A stretch of 64,000 nt of DNA from Limanda limanda (lineage: Eukaryota; Chordata; Actinopteri; Pleuronectiformes; Pleuronectidae). The notes beneath the pieces are model-generated. The model was not told the DNA's origin, did not search any database, and worked only from the letters and a program-made list of their open reading frames with translations. The first letter of the stretch is position 1; every line of letters begins with the position of its first letter. Of this stretch, positions 35,925 to 48,295 are shown one piece after another. Both the position numbers and the translations under genes were made by a program. The stretch spans positions 124,001 through 188,000 of the forward strand of contig NW_026870553.1 of NCBI RefSeq assembly GCF_963576545.1, written 5' to 3'.

Positions 35925-37204
35925 GGAAAGTGGTTGCATCTGGACTAATTTGGGTCCTGCGGATCGATTGGTACCATCTCCGAGCTTGTACGACCTTCGG
36001 AAGAGGTCGACCGACGAAATTCCCCCAAATCTGAGGAGATATTCTTGAATAACTTTTTTTGTGAAGGTCGGAGAGACTTGCAAGTAGGCTCTACCCCCAC
36101 TAAATGGGGTAGCGCGCATCGATCGGTACCATCCTTGAGCTTCTCCGACTTTCGGAAGGGTTAGGGTTAGGGTTAGGGATGAAAGCACATAGGAGAAAGA
36201 GATATTCTTGAATAACTTTTTTTGTGAAGGTCGGAGAGACTTGCAAGTAGGCTCTACCCCCACTAAATGGGGTAGCGCGCATCGATCGGTACCATCCTTG
36301 AGCTTCTCCGACTTTCGGAAGGGTTAGGGTTAGGGTTAGGGATGAAAGCACATAGGAGAAAGAGATATTCTTGAATAACTTTTTTTGTGAAGGTCGGAGA
36401 GACTTGCAAGTAGGCTCTACCCCCACTAAATGGGGTTGCGCGCATCGATCGGTACCATCCTTGAGCTTCTCCGACTTTCGGAAGGGTTAGGGTTAGGGTT
36501 AGGGATGAAAGCACATAGGAGAAAGAGATATTCTTGAATAACTTTTTTTGTGAAGGTCGGAGAGACTTGGAAAGTGGTTGCATCTGGACTAATTTGGGTC
36601 CTGCGGATCGATTGGTACCATCCCCGATCTTGTACGACCTTTGGAAGAGGTCGACCGACGAAATTCCCCCAAATCTGAGGAGATATTCTTGAATAACTTT
36701 TTTTGTGAAGGTCGGAGAGACTTGCAAGTAGGCTCTACCCCCACTAAATGGGGTAGCGCGCATCGATCGGTACCATCCTTGAGCTTCTCCGACTTTCGGA
36801 AGGGTTAGGGTTAGGGTTAGGGATGAAAGCACATAGGAGAAAGAGATATTCTTGAATAACTTTTTTTGTGAAGGTCGGAGAGACTTGGAAAGTGGTTGCA
36901 TCTGGACTAATTTGGGTCCTGCAGATCGATTGGTACCATCCCCGAGCTTGTACGACCTTCGGAAGAGGTCGACCGACGAAATTCCCCCAAATCTGAGGAG
37001 ATATTCTTGAATAACTTTTTTTGTGAAGGTCGGAGAGACTTGCAAGTAGGCTCTACCCCCACTAAATGGGGTAGCGCGCATCGATCGGTACCATCCTTGA
37101 GCTTCTCCGACTTTCGGAAGGGTTAGGGTTAGGGTTAGGGATGAAAGCACATAGGAGAAAGAGATATTCTTGAATAACTTTTTTTGTGAAGGTCGGAGAG
37201 ACTT
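35925..37204 (+). repeat. HOR unit 1280, copy 2
   Basis: B monomers start at 35925, 36569 and 36887, with the same three marked B variants in the same order as copy 1. It abuts copy 1. Beyond 37204 an A follows where a third unit would begin with B. Confidence 0.92.
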
Positions 37205-37530
37205 GCAAGTAGGCTCTACCCCCACTAAATGGGGTAGCGCGCATCGATCAGTACCATCCTTGAGCTTCTCCGACTTTCGGAAGGGTTAGGGTTAGGGTTA
37301 GGGATGAAAGCACATAGGAGAAAGAGATATTCTTGAATAACTTTTTTTGTGAAGGTCGGAGAGACTTGCAAGTAGGCTCTACCCCCACTAAATGGGGTAG
37401 CGCGCATCGATCGGTACCATTCTTGAGCTTCTCCGACTTTCGGAAGGGTTAGGGTTAGGGTTAGGGATGAAAGCACATAGGAGAAAGAGATATTCTTGAA
37501 TAACTTTTTTTGTGAAGGTCGGAGAGACTT

Positions 37531-38019
37531 GCAAGTAGGCTCTACCCCCACTAAATGGGGTAGCGCGCATCGATCGGTACCATCCTTGAGCTTCTCCGAC
37601 TTTCGGAAGGGTTAGGGTTAGGGTTATGGATGAAAGCACATAGGAGAAAGAGATATTCTTGAATAACTTTTTTTGTGAAGGTCGGAGAGACTTGCAAGTA
37701 GGCTCTACCCCCACTAAATGGGGTAGCGCGCATCGATCGGTACCATCCTTGAGCTTCTCCGACTTTCGGAAGGGTTAGGGTTAGGGTTATGGATGAAAGC
37801 ACATAGGAGAAAGAGATATTCTTGAATAACTTTTTTTGTGAAGGTCGGAGAGACTTGCAAGTAGGCTCTACCCCCACTAAATGGGGTAGCGCGCATCGAT
37901 CGGTACCATCTTTGAGCTTCTCCGACTTTCGGAAGGGTTAGGGTTAGGGTTAGGGATGAAAGCACATAGGAGAAAGAGATATTCTTGAATAACTTTTTTT
38001 TTGAAGGTCGGAGAGACTT
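37531..38019 (+). repeat. 489-bp TTATGG cassette (four copies in the window)
   Basis: Three successive A monomers: two with the last telomeric repeat changed to TTATGG, then one with CATCTTTG and a lengthened T run. Copies lie at 37531-38019, 42667-43155, 44919-45407 and 46052-46540. The change removes the fourth GGG run, so the tract no longer has four consecutive G-triplets. Only these eight monomers carry it. Confidence 0.9.
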
Positions 38020-38657
38020 GCAAGTAGGCTCTACCCCCACTAAATGGGGTAGCGCGCATCGATCGGTACCATCCTTGAGCTTCTCCGACTTTCGGAAGGG
38101 TTAGGGTTAGGGATGAAAGCACATAGGAGAAAGAGATATTCTTGAATAACTTTTTTTGTGAAGGTCGGAGAGACTTGCAAGTAGGCTCTACCCCCACTAA
38201 ATGGGGTAGCGCGCATCGATCGGTACCATCCTTGAGCTTCTCCGACTTTCGGAAGGGTTAGGGTTAGGGTTAGGGATGAAAGCACATAGGAGAAAGAGAT
38301 ATTCTTGAATAACTTTTTTTGTGAAGGTCGGAGAGACTTGGAAAGTGGTTGCATCTGGACTAATTTGGGTCCTGCGGATCGATTGGTACCATCCCCGAGC
38401 TTGTACGACCTTCGGAAAAGGTCGACCGACGAAATTCCCCCAAATCTGAGGAGATATTCTTGAATAACTTTTTTTGTGAAGGTCGAAGAGACTTGCAAGT
38501 AGGCTCTACCCCCACTAAATGGGGTAGCGCGCATCGATCGGTACCATCCTTGAGCTTCTCCGACTTTCGGAAGGGTTAGGGTTAGGGTTAGGGATGAAAG
38601 CACATAGGAGAAAGAGATATTCTTGAATAACTTTTTTTGTGAAGGTCGGAGAGACTT

Positions 38658-40897
38658 GGAAAGTGGTTGCATCTGGACTAATTTGGGTCCTGCGGATCGA
38701 TTGGTACCATCCCCGAGCTTGTACGACCTTCGGAAGAGGTCGACCGACGAAATTCCCCCAAATCTGAGGAGATATTCTTGAATAACTTTTTTTGTGAAGG
38801 TCGGAGAGACTAGCAAGTAGGCTTTACCCCCACTAAATGGGGTAGCGCGCATCGATCGGTACCATCCTTGAGCTTCTCCGACTTTCGGAAGGGTTAGGGT
38901 TAGGGTTAGGGATGAAAGCACATAGGAGAAAGAGATATTCTTGAATAACTTTTTTTGTGAAGGTCGGAGAGACTTGCAAGTAGGCTCTACCCCCACTAAA
39001 TGGGGTAGCGCGCATCGATCGGTACCATCTTCGAGCTTCTCCGACTTTCGGAAGGGTTAGGGTTAGGGTTAGGGATGAAAGCACATAGGAGAAAGAGATA
39101 TTCTTGAATAACTTTTTTTGTGAAGGTCGGAGAGACTTGGAAAGTGGTTGCATCTGGACTAATTTGGGTCCTGCGGATCGATTGGTACCATCCCCGAGCT
39201 TGTACGACCTTCGGAAGAGGTCGACCGACGAAATTCCCCCAAATCTGAGGAGATATTCTTGAATAACTTTTTTTGTGAAGGTCGGAGAGACTTGCAAGTA
39301 GGCTCTACCCCCACTAAATGGGGTAGCGCGCATCGATCGGTACCATCCTTGAGCTTCTCCGACTTTCGGAAGGGTTAGGGTTAGGGATGAAAGCACATAG
39401 GAGAAAGAGATATTCTTGAATAACTTTTTTTGTGAAGGTCGGAGAGACTTGCAAGTAGGCTCTACCCCCACTAAATGGGGTAGCGCGCATCGATCGGTAC
39501 CATCCTTGAGCTTCTCCGACTTTCGGAAGGGTTAGGGTTAGGGTTAGGGATGAAAGCACATAGGAGAAAGAGATATTCTTGAATAACTTTTTTTTTGAAG
39601 GTCGGAGAGACTTGCAAGTAGGCTCTACCCCCACTAAATGGGGTTGCGCGCATCGATCGGTACCATCCTTGAGCTTCTCCGACTTTCGGAAGGGTTAGGG
39701 TTAGGGTTAGGGATGAAAGCACATAGGAGAAAGAGATATTCTTGAATAACTTTTTTTGTGAAGGTCGGAGAGACTTGCAAGTAGGCTCTACCCCCACTAA
39801 ATGGGGTAGCGCGCATCGATCGGTACCATCCTTGAGCTTCTCCGACTTTCGGAAGGGTTAGGGTTAGGGTTAGGGATGAAAGCACATAGGAGAAAGAGAT
39901 ATTCTTGAATAACTTTTTTTGTGAAGGTCGGAGAGACTTGCAAGTAGGCTCTACCCCCACTAAATGGGGTTGCGCGCATCGATCGGTACCATCCTTGAGC
40001 TTCTCCGACTTTCGGAAGGGTTAGGGTTAGGGATGAAAGCACATAGGAGAAAGAGATATTCTTGAATAACTTTTTTTGTGAAGGTCGGAGAGACTTGCAA
40101 GTAGGCTCTACCCCCACTAAATGGGGTAGCGCGCATCGATCGGTACCATCCTTGAGCTTCTCCGACTTTCGGAAGGGTTAGGGTTAGGGATGAAAGCACA
40201 TAGGAGAAAGAGATATTCTTGAATAACTTTTTTTGTGAAGGTCGGAGAGACTTGCAAGTAGGCTCTACCCCCACTAAATGGGGTTGCGCGCATCGATCGG
40301 TACCATCCTTGAGCTTCTCCGACTTTCGGAAGGGTTAGGGTTAGGGTTAGGGATGAAAGCACATAGGAGAAAGAGATATTCTTGAATAACTTTTTTTGTG
40401 AAGGTCGGAGAGACTTGGAAAGTGGTTGCATCTGGACTAATTTGGGTCCTGCGGATCGATTGGTACCATCCCCGAGCTTGTACGACCTTCGGAAGAGGTC
40501 GACCGACGAAATTCCCCCAAATCTGAGGAGATATTCTTGAATAACTTTTTTTGTGAAGGTCGGAGAGACTTGCAAGTAGGCTCTACCCCCACTAAATGGG
40601 GTAGCGCGCATCGATCGGTACCATCCTTGAGCTTCTCCGACTTTCGGAAGGGTTAGGGTTAGGGTTAGGGATGAAAGCACATAGGAGAAAGAGATATTCT
40701 TGAATAACTTTTTTTGTGAAGGTCGGAGAGACTTGCAAGTAGGCTCTACCCCCACTAAATGGGGTAGCGCGCATCGATCGGTACCATCCTTGAGCTTCTC
40801 CGACTTTCGGAAGGGTTAGGGTTAGGGTTAGGGATGAAAGCACATAGGAGAAAGAGATATTCTTGAATAACTTTTTTTGTGAAGGTCGGAGAGACTT
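38658..40897 (+). repeat. Stretch enriched in two-hexamer A monomers
   Basis: B monomers start at 38658, 39139 and 40417. Seven A monomers follow 39139, and three of them are 157-bp two-hexamer copies (39294, 39940, 40097), the densest cluster in the window. A lengthened T run recurs near 39592. It begins with a partial 801-bp cassette (38658-39138). Confidence 0.85.
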
Positions 40898-43793
40898 GCA
40901 AGTAGGCTCTACCCCCACTAAATGGGGTTGCGCGCATCGATCGGTACCATCCTTGAGCTTCTCCGACTTTCGGAAGGGTTAGGGTTAGGGTTAGGGATGA
41001 AAGCACATAGGAGAAAGAGATATTCTTGAATAACTTTTTTTGTGAAGGTCGGAGAGACTTGGAAAGTGGTTGCATCTGGACTAATTTGGGTCCTGCGGAT
41101 CGATTGGTACCATTCCCGAGCTTGTACGACCTTCGGAAGAGGTCGACCGACGAAATTCCCCCAAATCTGAGGAGATATTCTTGAATAACTTTTTTTGTGA
41201 AGGTCGGAGAGACTTGCAAGTAGGCTCTACCCCCACTAAATGGGGTAGCACGCATCGATCGGTACCATCCTTGAGCTTCTCCGACTTTCGGAAGGGTTAG
41301 GGTTAGGGTTAGGGATGAAAGCACATAGGAGAAAGAGATATTCTTGAATAACTTTTTTTGTGAAGGTCGGAGAGACTTGCAAGTAGGCTCTACCCCCACT
41401 AAATGGGGTAGCGCGCATCGATCGGTACCATCCTTGAGCTTCTCCGACTTTCGGAAGGGTTAGGGTTAGGGTTAGGGATGAAAGCACATAGGAGAAAGAG
41501 ATATTCTTGAATAACTTTTTTTGTGAAGGTCGGAGAGACTTGCAAGTAGGCTCTACCCCCACTAAATGGGGTTGCGCGCATCGATCGGTACCATCCTTGA
41601 GCTTCTCCGACTTTCGGAAGGGTTAGGGTTAGGGTTAGGGATGAAAGCACATAGGAGAAAGAGATATTCTTGAATAACTTTTTTTGTGAAGGTCGGAGAG
41701 ACTTGGAAAGTGGTTGCATCTGGACTAATTTGGGTCCTGCGGATCGATTGGTACCATCCCCGATCTTGTACGACCTTTGGAAGAGGTCGACCGACGAAAT
41801 TCCCCCAAATCTGAGGAGATATTCTTGAATAACTTTTTTTGTGAAGGTCGGAGAGACTTGCAAGTAGGCTCTACCCCCACTAAATGGGGTAGCGCGCATC
41901 GATCGGTACCATCCTTGAGCTTCTCCGACTTTCGGAAGGGTTAGGGTTAGGGTTAGGGATGAAAGCACATAGGAGAAAGAGATATTCTTGAATAACTTTT
42001 TTTGTGAAGGTCGGAGAGACTTGGAAAGTGGTTGCATCTGGACTAATTTGGGTCCTGCAGATCGATTGGTACCATCCCCGAGCTTGTACGACCTTCGGAA
42101 GAGGTCGACCGACGAAATTCCCCCAAATCTGAGGAGATATTCTTGAATAACTTTTTTTGTGAAGGTCGGAGAGACTTGCAAGTAGGCTCTACCCCCACTA
42201 AATGGGGTAGCGCGCATCGATCGGTACCATCTTTGAGCTTCTCCGACTTTCGGAAGGGTTAGGGTTAGGGTTAGGGATGAAAGCACATAGGAGAAAGAGA
42301 TATTCTTGAATAACTTTTTTTGTGAAGGTCGGAGAGACTTGCAAGTAGGCTCTACCCCCACTAAATGGGGTAGCGCGCATCGATCGGTACCATCCTTGAG
42401 CTTCTCCGACTTTCGGAAGGGTTAGGGTTAGGGTTAGGGATGAAAGCACATAGGAGAAAGAGATATTCTTGAATAACTTTTTTTGTGAAGGTCGGAGAGA
42501 CTTGCAAGTAGGCTCTACCCCCACTAAATGGGGTAGCGCGCATCGATCGGTACCATCCTTGAGCTTCTCCGACTTTCGGAAGGGTTAGGGTTAGGGTTAG
42601 GGATGAAAGCACATAGGAGAAAGAGATATTCTTGAATAACTTTTTTTGTGAAGGTCGGAGAGACTTGCAAGTAGGCTCTACCCCCACTAAATGGGGTAGC
42701 GCGCATCGATCGGTACCATCCTTGAGCTTCTCCGACTTTCGGAAGGGTTAGGGTTAGGGTTATGGATGAAAGCACATAGGAGAAAGAGATATTCTTGAAT
42801 AACTTTTTTTGTGAAGGTCGGAGAGACTTGCAAGTAGGCTCTACCCCCACTAAATGGGGTAGCGCGCATCGATCGGTACCATCCTTGAGCTTCTCCGACT
42901 TTCGGAAGGGTTAGGGTTAGGGTTATGGATGAAAGCACATAGGAGAAAGAGATATTCTTGAATAACTTTTTTTGTGAAGGTCGGAGAGACTTGCAAGTAG
43001 GCTCTACCCCCACTAAATGGGGTAGCGCGCATCGATCGGTACCATCTTTGAGCTTCTCCGACTTTCGGAAGGGTTAGGGTTAGGGTTAGGGATGAAAGCA
43101 CATAGGAGAAAGAGATATTCTTGAATAACTTTTTTTTTGAAGGTCGGAGAGACTTGCAAGTAGGCTCTACCCCCACTAAATGGAGTAGCGCGCATCGATC
43201 GGTACCATCCTTGAGCTTCTCCGACTTTCGGAAGGGTTAGGGTTAGGGATGAAAGCACATAGGAGAAAGAGATATTCTTGAATAACTTTTTTTGTGAAGG
43301 TCGGAGAGACTTGCAAGTAGGCTCTACCCCCACTAAATGGGGTAGCGCGCATCGATCGGTACCATCCTTGAGCTTCTCCGACTTTCGGAAGGGTTAGGGT
43401 TAGGGTTAGGGATGAAAGCACATAGGAGAAAGAGATATTCTTGAATAACTTTTTTTGTGAAGGTCGGAGAGACTTGGAAAGTGGTTGCATCTGGACTAAT
43501 TTGGGTCCTGCGGATCGATTGGTACCATCCCCGAGCTTGTACGACCTTCGGAAAAGGTCGACCGACGAAATTCCCCCAAATCTGAGGAGATATTCTTGAA
43601 TAACTTTTTTTGTGAAGGTCGAAGAGACTTGCAAGTAGGCTCTACCCCCACTAAATGGGGTAGCGCGCATCGATCGGTACCATCCTTGAGCTTCTCCGAC
43701 TTTCGGAAGGGTTAGGGTTAGGGTTAGGGATGAAAGCACATAGGAGAAAGAGATATTCTTGAATAACTTTTTTTGTGAAGGTCGGAGAGACTT
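40898..43793 (+). repeat. Second copy of the 2.9-kb block of 35762-38657
   Basis: B monomers start at 41061, 41705, 42023 and 43476; the 157-bp A is at 43156. The eight-A run spans 42178-43475. Private changes are CATTCCCG near 41112, TAGCACGC near 41246 and TGGAGTAGC near 43181. Confidence 0.87.
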
Positions 43794-45081
43794 GCAAGTA
43801 GGCTCTACCCCCACTAAATGGGGTAACGCGCATCGATCGGTACCATCCTTGAGCTTCTCCGACTTTCGGAAGGGTTAGGGTTAGGGTTAGGGATGAAAGC
43901 ACATAGGAGAAAGAGATATTCTTGAATAACGTTTTTTGTGAAGGTCGGAGAGACTTGGAAAGTGGTTGCATCTGGACTAATTTGGGTCCTGCAGATCGAT
44001 TGGTACCATCCCCGAGCTTGTACGACCTTCGGAAGAGGTCGACCGACGAAATTCCCCCAAATCTGAGGAGATATTCTTGAATAACTTTTTTTGTGAAGGT
44101 CGGAGAGACTTGCAAGTAGGCTCTACTCCCACTAAATGGGGTAGCGCGCATCGATCGGTACCATCCTTGAGCTTCTCCGACTTTCGGAAGGGTTAGGGTT
44201 AGGGTTAGGGATGAAAGCACATAGGAGAAAGAGATATTCTTGAATAACTTTTTTTGTGAAGGTCGGAGAGACTTGCAAGTAGGCTCTACCCCCACTAAAT
44301 GGGGTAGCGCGCATCGATCGGTACCATCCTTGAGCTTCTCCGACTTTCGGAAGGGTTAGGGTTAGGGTTAGGGATGAAAGCACATAGGAGAAAGAGATAT
44401 TCTTGAATAACTTTTTTTGTGAAGGTCGGAGAGACTTGCAAGTAGGCTCTACCCCCACTAAATGGGGTAACGCGCATCGATCGGTACCATCCTTGAGCTT
44501 CTCCGACTTTCGGAAGGGTTAGGGTTAGGGTTAGGGATGAAAGCACATAGGAGAAAGAGATATTCTTGAATAACGTTTTTTGTGAAGGTCGGAGAGACTT
44601 GGAAAGTGGTTGCATCTGGACTAATTTGGGTCCTGCAGATCGATTGGTACCATCCCCGAGCTTGTACGACCTTCGGAAGAGGTCGACCGACGAAATTCCC
44701 CCAAATCTGAGGAGATATTCTTGAATAACTTTTTTTGTGAAGGTCGGAGAGACTTGCAAGTAGGCTCTACTCCCACTAAATGGGGTAGCGCGCATCGATC
44801 GGTACCATCCTTGAGCTTCTCCGACTTTCGGAAGGGTTAGGGTTAGGGTTAGGGATGAAAGCACATAGGAGAAAGAGATATTCTTGAATAACTTTTTTTG
44901 TGAAGGTCGGAGAGACTTGCAAGTAGGCTCTACCCCCACTAAATGGGGTAGCGCGCATCGATCGGTACCATCCTTGAGCTTCTCCGACTTTCGGAAGGGT
45001 TAGGGTTAGGGTTATGGATGAAAGCACATAGGAGAAAGAGATATTCTTGAATAACTTTTTTTGTGAAGGTCGGAGAGACTT
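43794..45081 (+). repeat. Tandem pair of 644-bp units (A-B-A-A)
   Basis: Units 43794-44437 and 44438-45081 each contain A with GGGGTAACG and AACGTTTTTTG, B with GCAGATCG (43957, 44601), A with CTACTCCC, and a final A. The last A of the second unit (44919) carries TTATGG and so also begins the next HOR. The overlap suggests unequal exchange at this monomer. Confidence 0.9.
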
Positions 45082-46051
45082 GCAAGTAGGCTCTACCCCC
45101 ACTAAATGGGGTAGCGCGCATCGATCGGTACCATCCTTGAGCTTCTCCGACTTTCGGAAGGGTTAGGGTTAGGGTTATGGATGAAAGCACATAGGAGAAA
45201 GAGATATTCTTGAATAACTTTTTTTGTGAAGGTCGGAGAGACTTGCAAGTAGGCTCTACCCCCACTAAATGGGGTAGCGCGCATCGATCGGTACCATCTT
45301 TGAGCTTCTCCGACTTTCGGAAGGGTTAGGGTTAGGGTTAGGGATGAAAGCACATAGGAGAAAGAGATATTCTTGAATAACTTTTTTTTTGAAGGTCGGA
45401 GAGACTTGCAAGTAGGCTCTACCCCCACTAAATGGGGTAGCGCGCATCGATCGGTACCATCCTTGAGCTTCTCCGACTTTCGGAAGGGTTAGGGTTAGGG
45501 TTAGGGATGAAAGCACATAGGAGAAAGAGATATTCTTGAATAACTTTTTTTGTGAAGGTCGGAGAGACTTGCAAGTAGGCTCTACCCCCACTAAATGGGG
45601 TAGCGCGCATCGATCGGTACCATCCTTGAGCTTCTCCGACTTTCGGAAGGGTTAGGGTTAGGGTTAGGGATGAAAGCACATAGGAGAAAGAGATATTCTT
45701 GAATAACTTTTTTTGTGAAGGTCGGAGAGACTTGGAAAGTGGTTGCATCTGGACTAATTTGGGTCCTGCGGATCGATTGGTACCATCCCCAAGCTTGTAC
45801 GACCTTCGGAAGAGGTCGACCGACGAAATTCCCCCAAATCTGAGGAGATATTCTTGAATAACTTTTTTTGTGAAGGTCGGAGAGACTTGCAAGTAGGCTC
45901 TACCCCCACTAAATGGGGTAACGCGCATCGATCGGTACCATCCTTGAGCTTCTCCGACTTTCGGAAGGGTTAGGGTTAGGGTTAGGGATGAAAGCACATA
46001 GGAGAAAGAGATATTCTTGAATAACTTTTTTTGTGAAGGTCGGAGAGACTT
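44919..46051 (+). repeat. HOR unit 1133, copy 1
   Basis: The order is A(TTATGG)-A(TTATGG)-A(CATCTTTG, long T run)-A-A-B-A, with B at 45734 carrying CCCCAAGC and the last A carrying GGGGTAACG. The identical order follows directly at 46052-47184. Confidence 0.92.
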
Positions 46052-47184
46052 GCAAGTAGGCTCTACCCCCACTAAATGGGGTAGCGCGCATCGATCGGTA
46101 CCATCCTTGAGCTTCTCCGACTTTCGGAAGGGTTAGGGTTAGGGTTATGGATGAAAGCACATAGGAGAAAGAGATATTCTTGAATAACTTTTTTTGTGAA
46201 GGTCGGAGAGACTTGCAAGTAGGCTCTACCCCCACTAAATGGGGTAGCGCGCATCGATCGGTACCATCCTTGAGCTTCTCCGACTTTCGGAAGGGTTAGG
46301 GTTAGGGTTATGGATGAAAGCACATAGGAGAAAGAGATATTCTTGAATAACTTTTTTTGTGAAGGTCGGAGAGACTTGCAAGTAGGCTCTACCCCCACTA
46401 AATGGGGTAGCGCGCATCGATCGGTACCATCTTTGAGCTTCTCCGACTTTCGGATGGGTTAGGGTTAGGGTTAGGGATGAAAGCACATAGGAGAAAGAGA
46501 TATTCTTGAATAACTTTTTTTTTGAAGGTCGGAGAGACTTGCAAGTAGGCTCTACCCCCACTAAATGGGGTAGCGCGCATCGATCGGTACCATCCTTGAG
46601 CTTCTCCGACTTTCGGAAGGGTTAGGGTTAGGGTTAGGGATGAAAGCACATAGGAGAAAGAGATATTCTTGAATAACTTTTTTTGTGAAGGTCGGAGAGA
46701 CTTGCAAGTAGGCTCTACCCCCACTAAATGGGGTAGCGCGCATCGATCGGTACCATCCTTGAGCTTCTCCGACTTTCGGAAGGGTTAGGGTTAGGGTTAG
46801 GGATGAAAGCACATAGGAGAAAGAGATATTCTTGAATAACTTTTTTTGTGAAGGTCGGAGAGACTTGGAAAGTGGTTGCATCTGGACTAATTTGGGTCCT
46901 GCGGATCGATTGGTACCATCCCCAAGCTTGTACGACCTTCGGAAGAGGTCGACCGACGAAATTCCCCCAAATCTGAGGAGATATTCTTGAATAACTTTTT
47001 TTGTGAAGGTCGGAGAGACTTGCAAGTAGGCTCTACCCCCACTAAATGGGGTAACGCGCATCGATCGGTACCATCCTTGAGCTTCTCCGACTTTCGGAAG
47101 GGTTAGGGTTAGGGTTAGGGATGAAAGCACATAGGAGAAAGAGATATTCTTGAATAACTTTTTTTGTGAAGGTCGGAGAGACTT
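46052..47184 (+). repeat. HOR unit 1133, copy 2
   Basis: It repeats copy 1 with B at 46867 (CCCCAAGC). One private change is CGGATGGG for CGGAAGGG near 46455. The B at 47185 carries CCCCGATCTT but not the CCTTTGG change seen with it at 35289, 36569 and 41705. Confidence 0.92.
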
Positions 47185-48295
47185 GGAAAGTGGTTGCATC
47201 TGGACTAATTTGGGTCCTGCGGATCGATTGGTACCATCCCCGATCTTGTACGACCTTCGGAAGAGGTCGACCGACGAAATTCCCCCAAATCTGAGGAGAT
47301 ATTCTTGAATAACTTTTTTTGTGAAGGTCGGAGAGACTTGCAAGTAGGCTCTACCCCCACTAAATGGGGTAGCGCGCATCGATCGGTACCATCCTTGAGC
47401 TTCTCCGACTTTCGGAAGGGTTAGGGTTAGGGTTAGGGATGAAAGCACATAGGAGAAAGAGATATTCTTGAATAACTTTTTTTGTGAAGGTCGGAGAGAC
47501 TTGCAAGTAGGCTCTACCCCCACTAAATGGGGTAGCGCACATCGATCGGTACCATCCTTGAGCTTCTCCGACTTTCGGAAGGGTTAGGGTTAGGGTTAGG
47601 GATGAAAGCACATAGGAGAAAGAGATATTCTTGATTAACTTTTTTTGTGAAGGTCGGAGAGACTTGGAAAGTGGTTGCATCTGGACTAATTTGGGTCCTG
47701 CGGATCGATTGGTACCATCCCCGAGCTTGTACGACCTTCGGAAGAGGTCGACCGACGAAATTCCCCCAAATCTGAGGAGATATTCTTGAATAACTTTTTT
47801 TGTGAAGGTCGGAGAGACTTGCAAGTAGGCTCTACCCCCACTAAATGGGGTAGCGCGCATCGATCGGTACCATCCTTGAGCTTCTCCGACTTTCGGAAGG
47901 GTTAGGGTTAGGGTTAGGGATGAAAGCACATAGGAGAAAGAGATATTCTTGAATAACTTTTTTTGTGAAGGTCGGAGAGACTTGCAAGTAGGCTCTACCC
48001 CCACTAAATGGGGTAGCGCGCATCGATCGGTACCATCCTTGAGCTTCTCCGACTTTCGGAAGGGTTAGGGTTAGGGATGAAAGCACATAGGAGAAAGAGA
48101 TATTCTTGAATAACTTTTTTTGTGAAGGTCGGAGAGACTTGGAAAGTGGTTGCATCTGGACTAATTTGGGTCCTGCGGATCGATTGGTACCATCCCCGAG
48201 CTTGTACGACCTTCGGAAGAGGTCGACCGACGAAATTCCCCCAAATCTGAGGAGATATTCTTGAATAACTTTTTTTGTGAAGGTCGGAGAGACTT
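47185..48295 (+). repeat. B-A junction stretch
   Basis: B monomers start at 47185, 47666 and 48141, and a two-hexamer A157 at 47984. GCGCACATC is near 47539 and TTGATTAAC near 47635. It joins the 1133-bp HOR to the 2564-bp HOR and matches neither. Confidence 0.8.

Larger units (their letters stand above)
35762..38657 (+). repeat. 2.9-kb block, copied again at 40898-43793
   Basis: With a constant offset of 5136, B starts 36569, 36887 and 38340 map to 41705, 42023 and 43476. Shared markers are CCCCGATCTT, GCAGATCG, two TTATGG monomers, a lengthened T run near 37994/43130, a two-hexamer A157 (38020/43156), GGAAAAGGTC in B and GTCGAAGAG. Both copies contain a run of eight A monomers without B. 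The left boundary is uncertain by one or two monomers. Confidence 0.87.
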
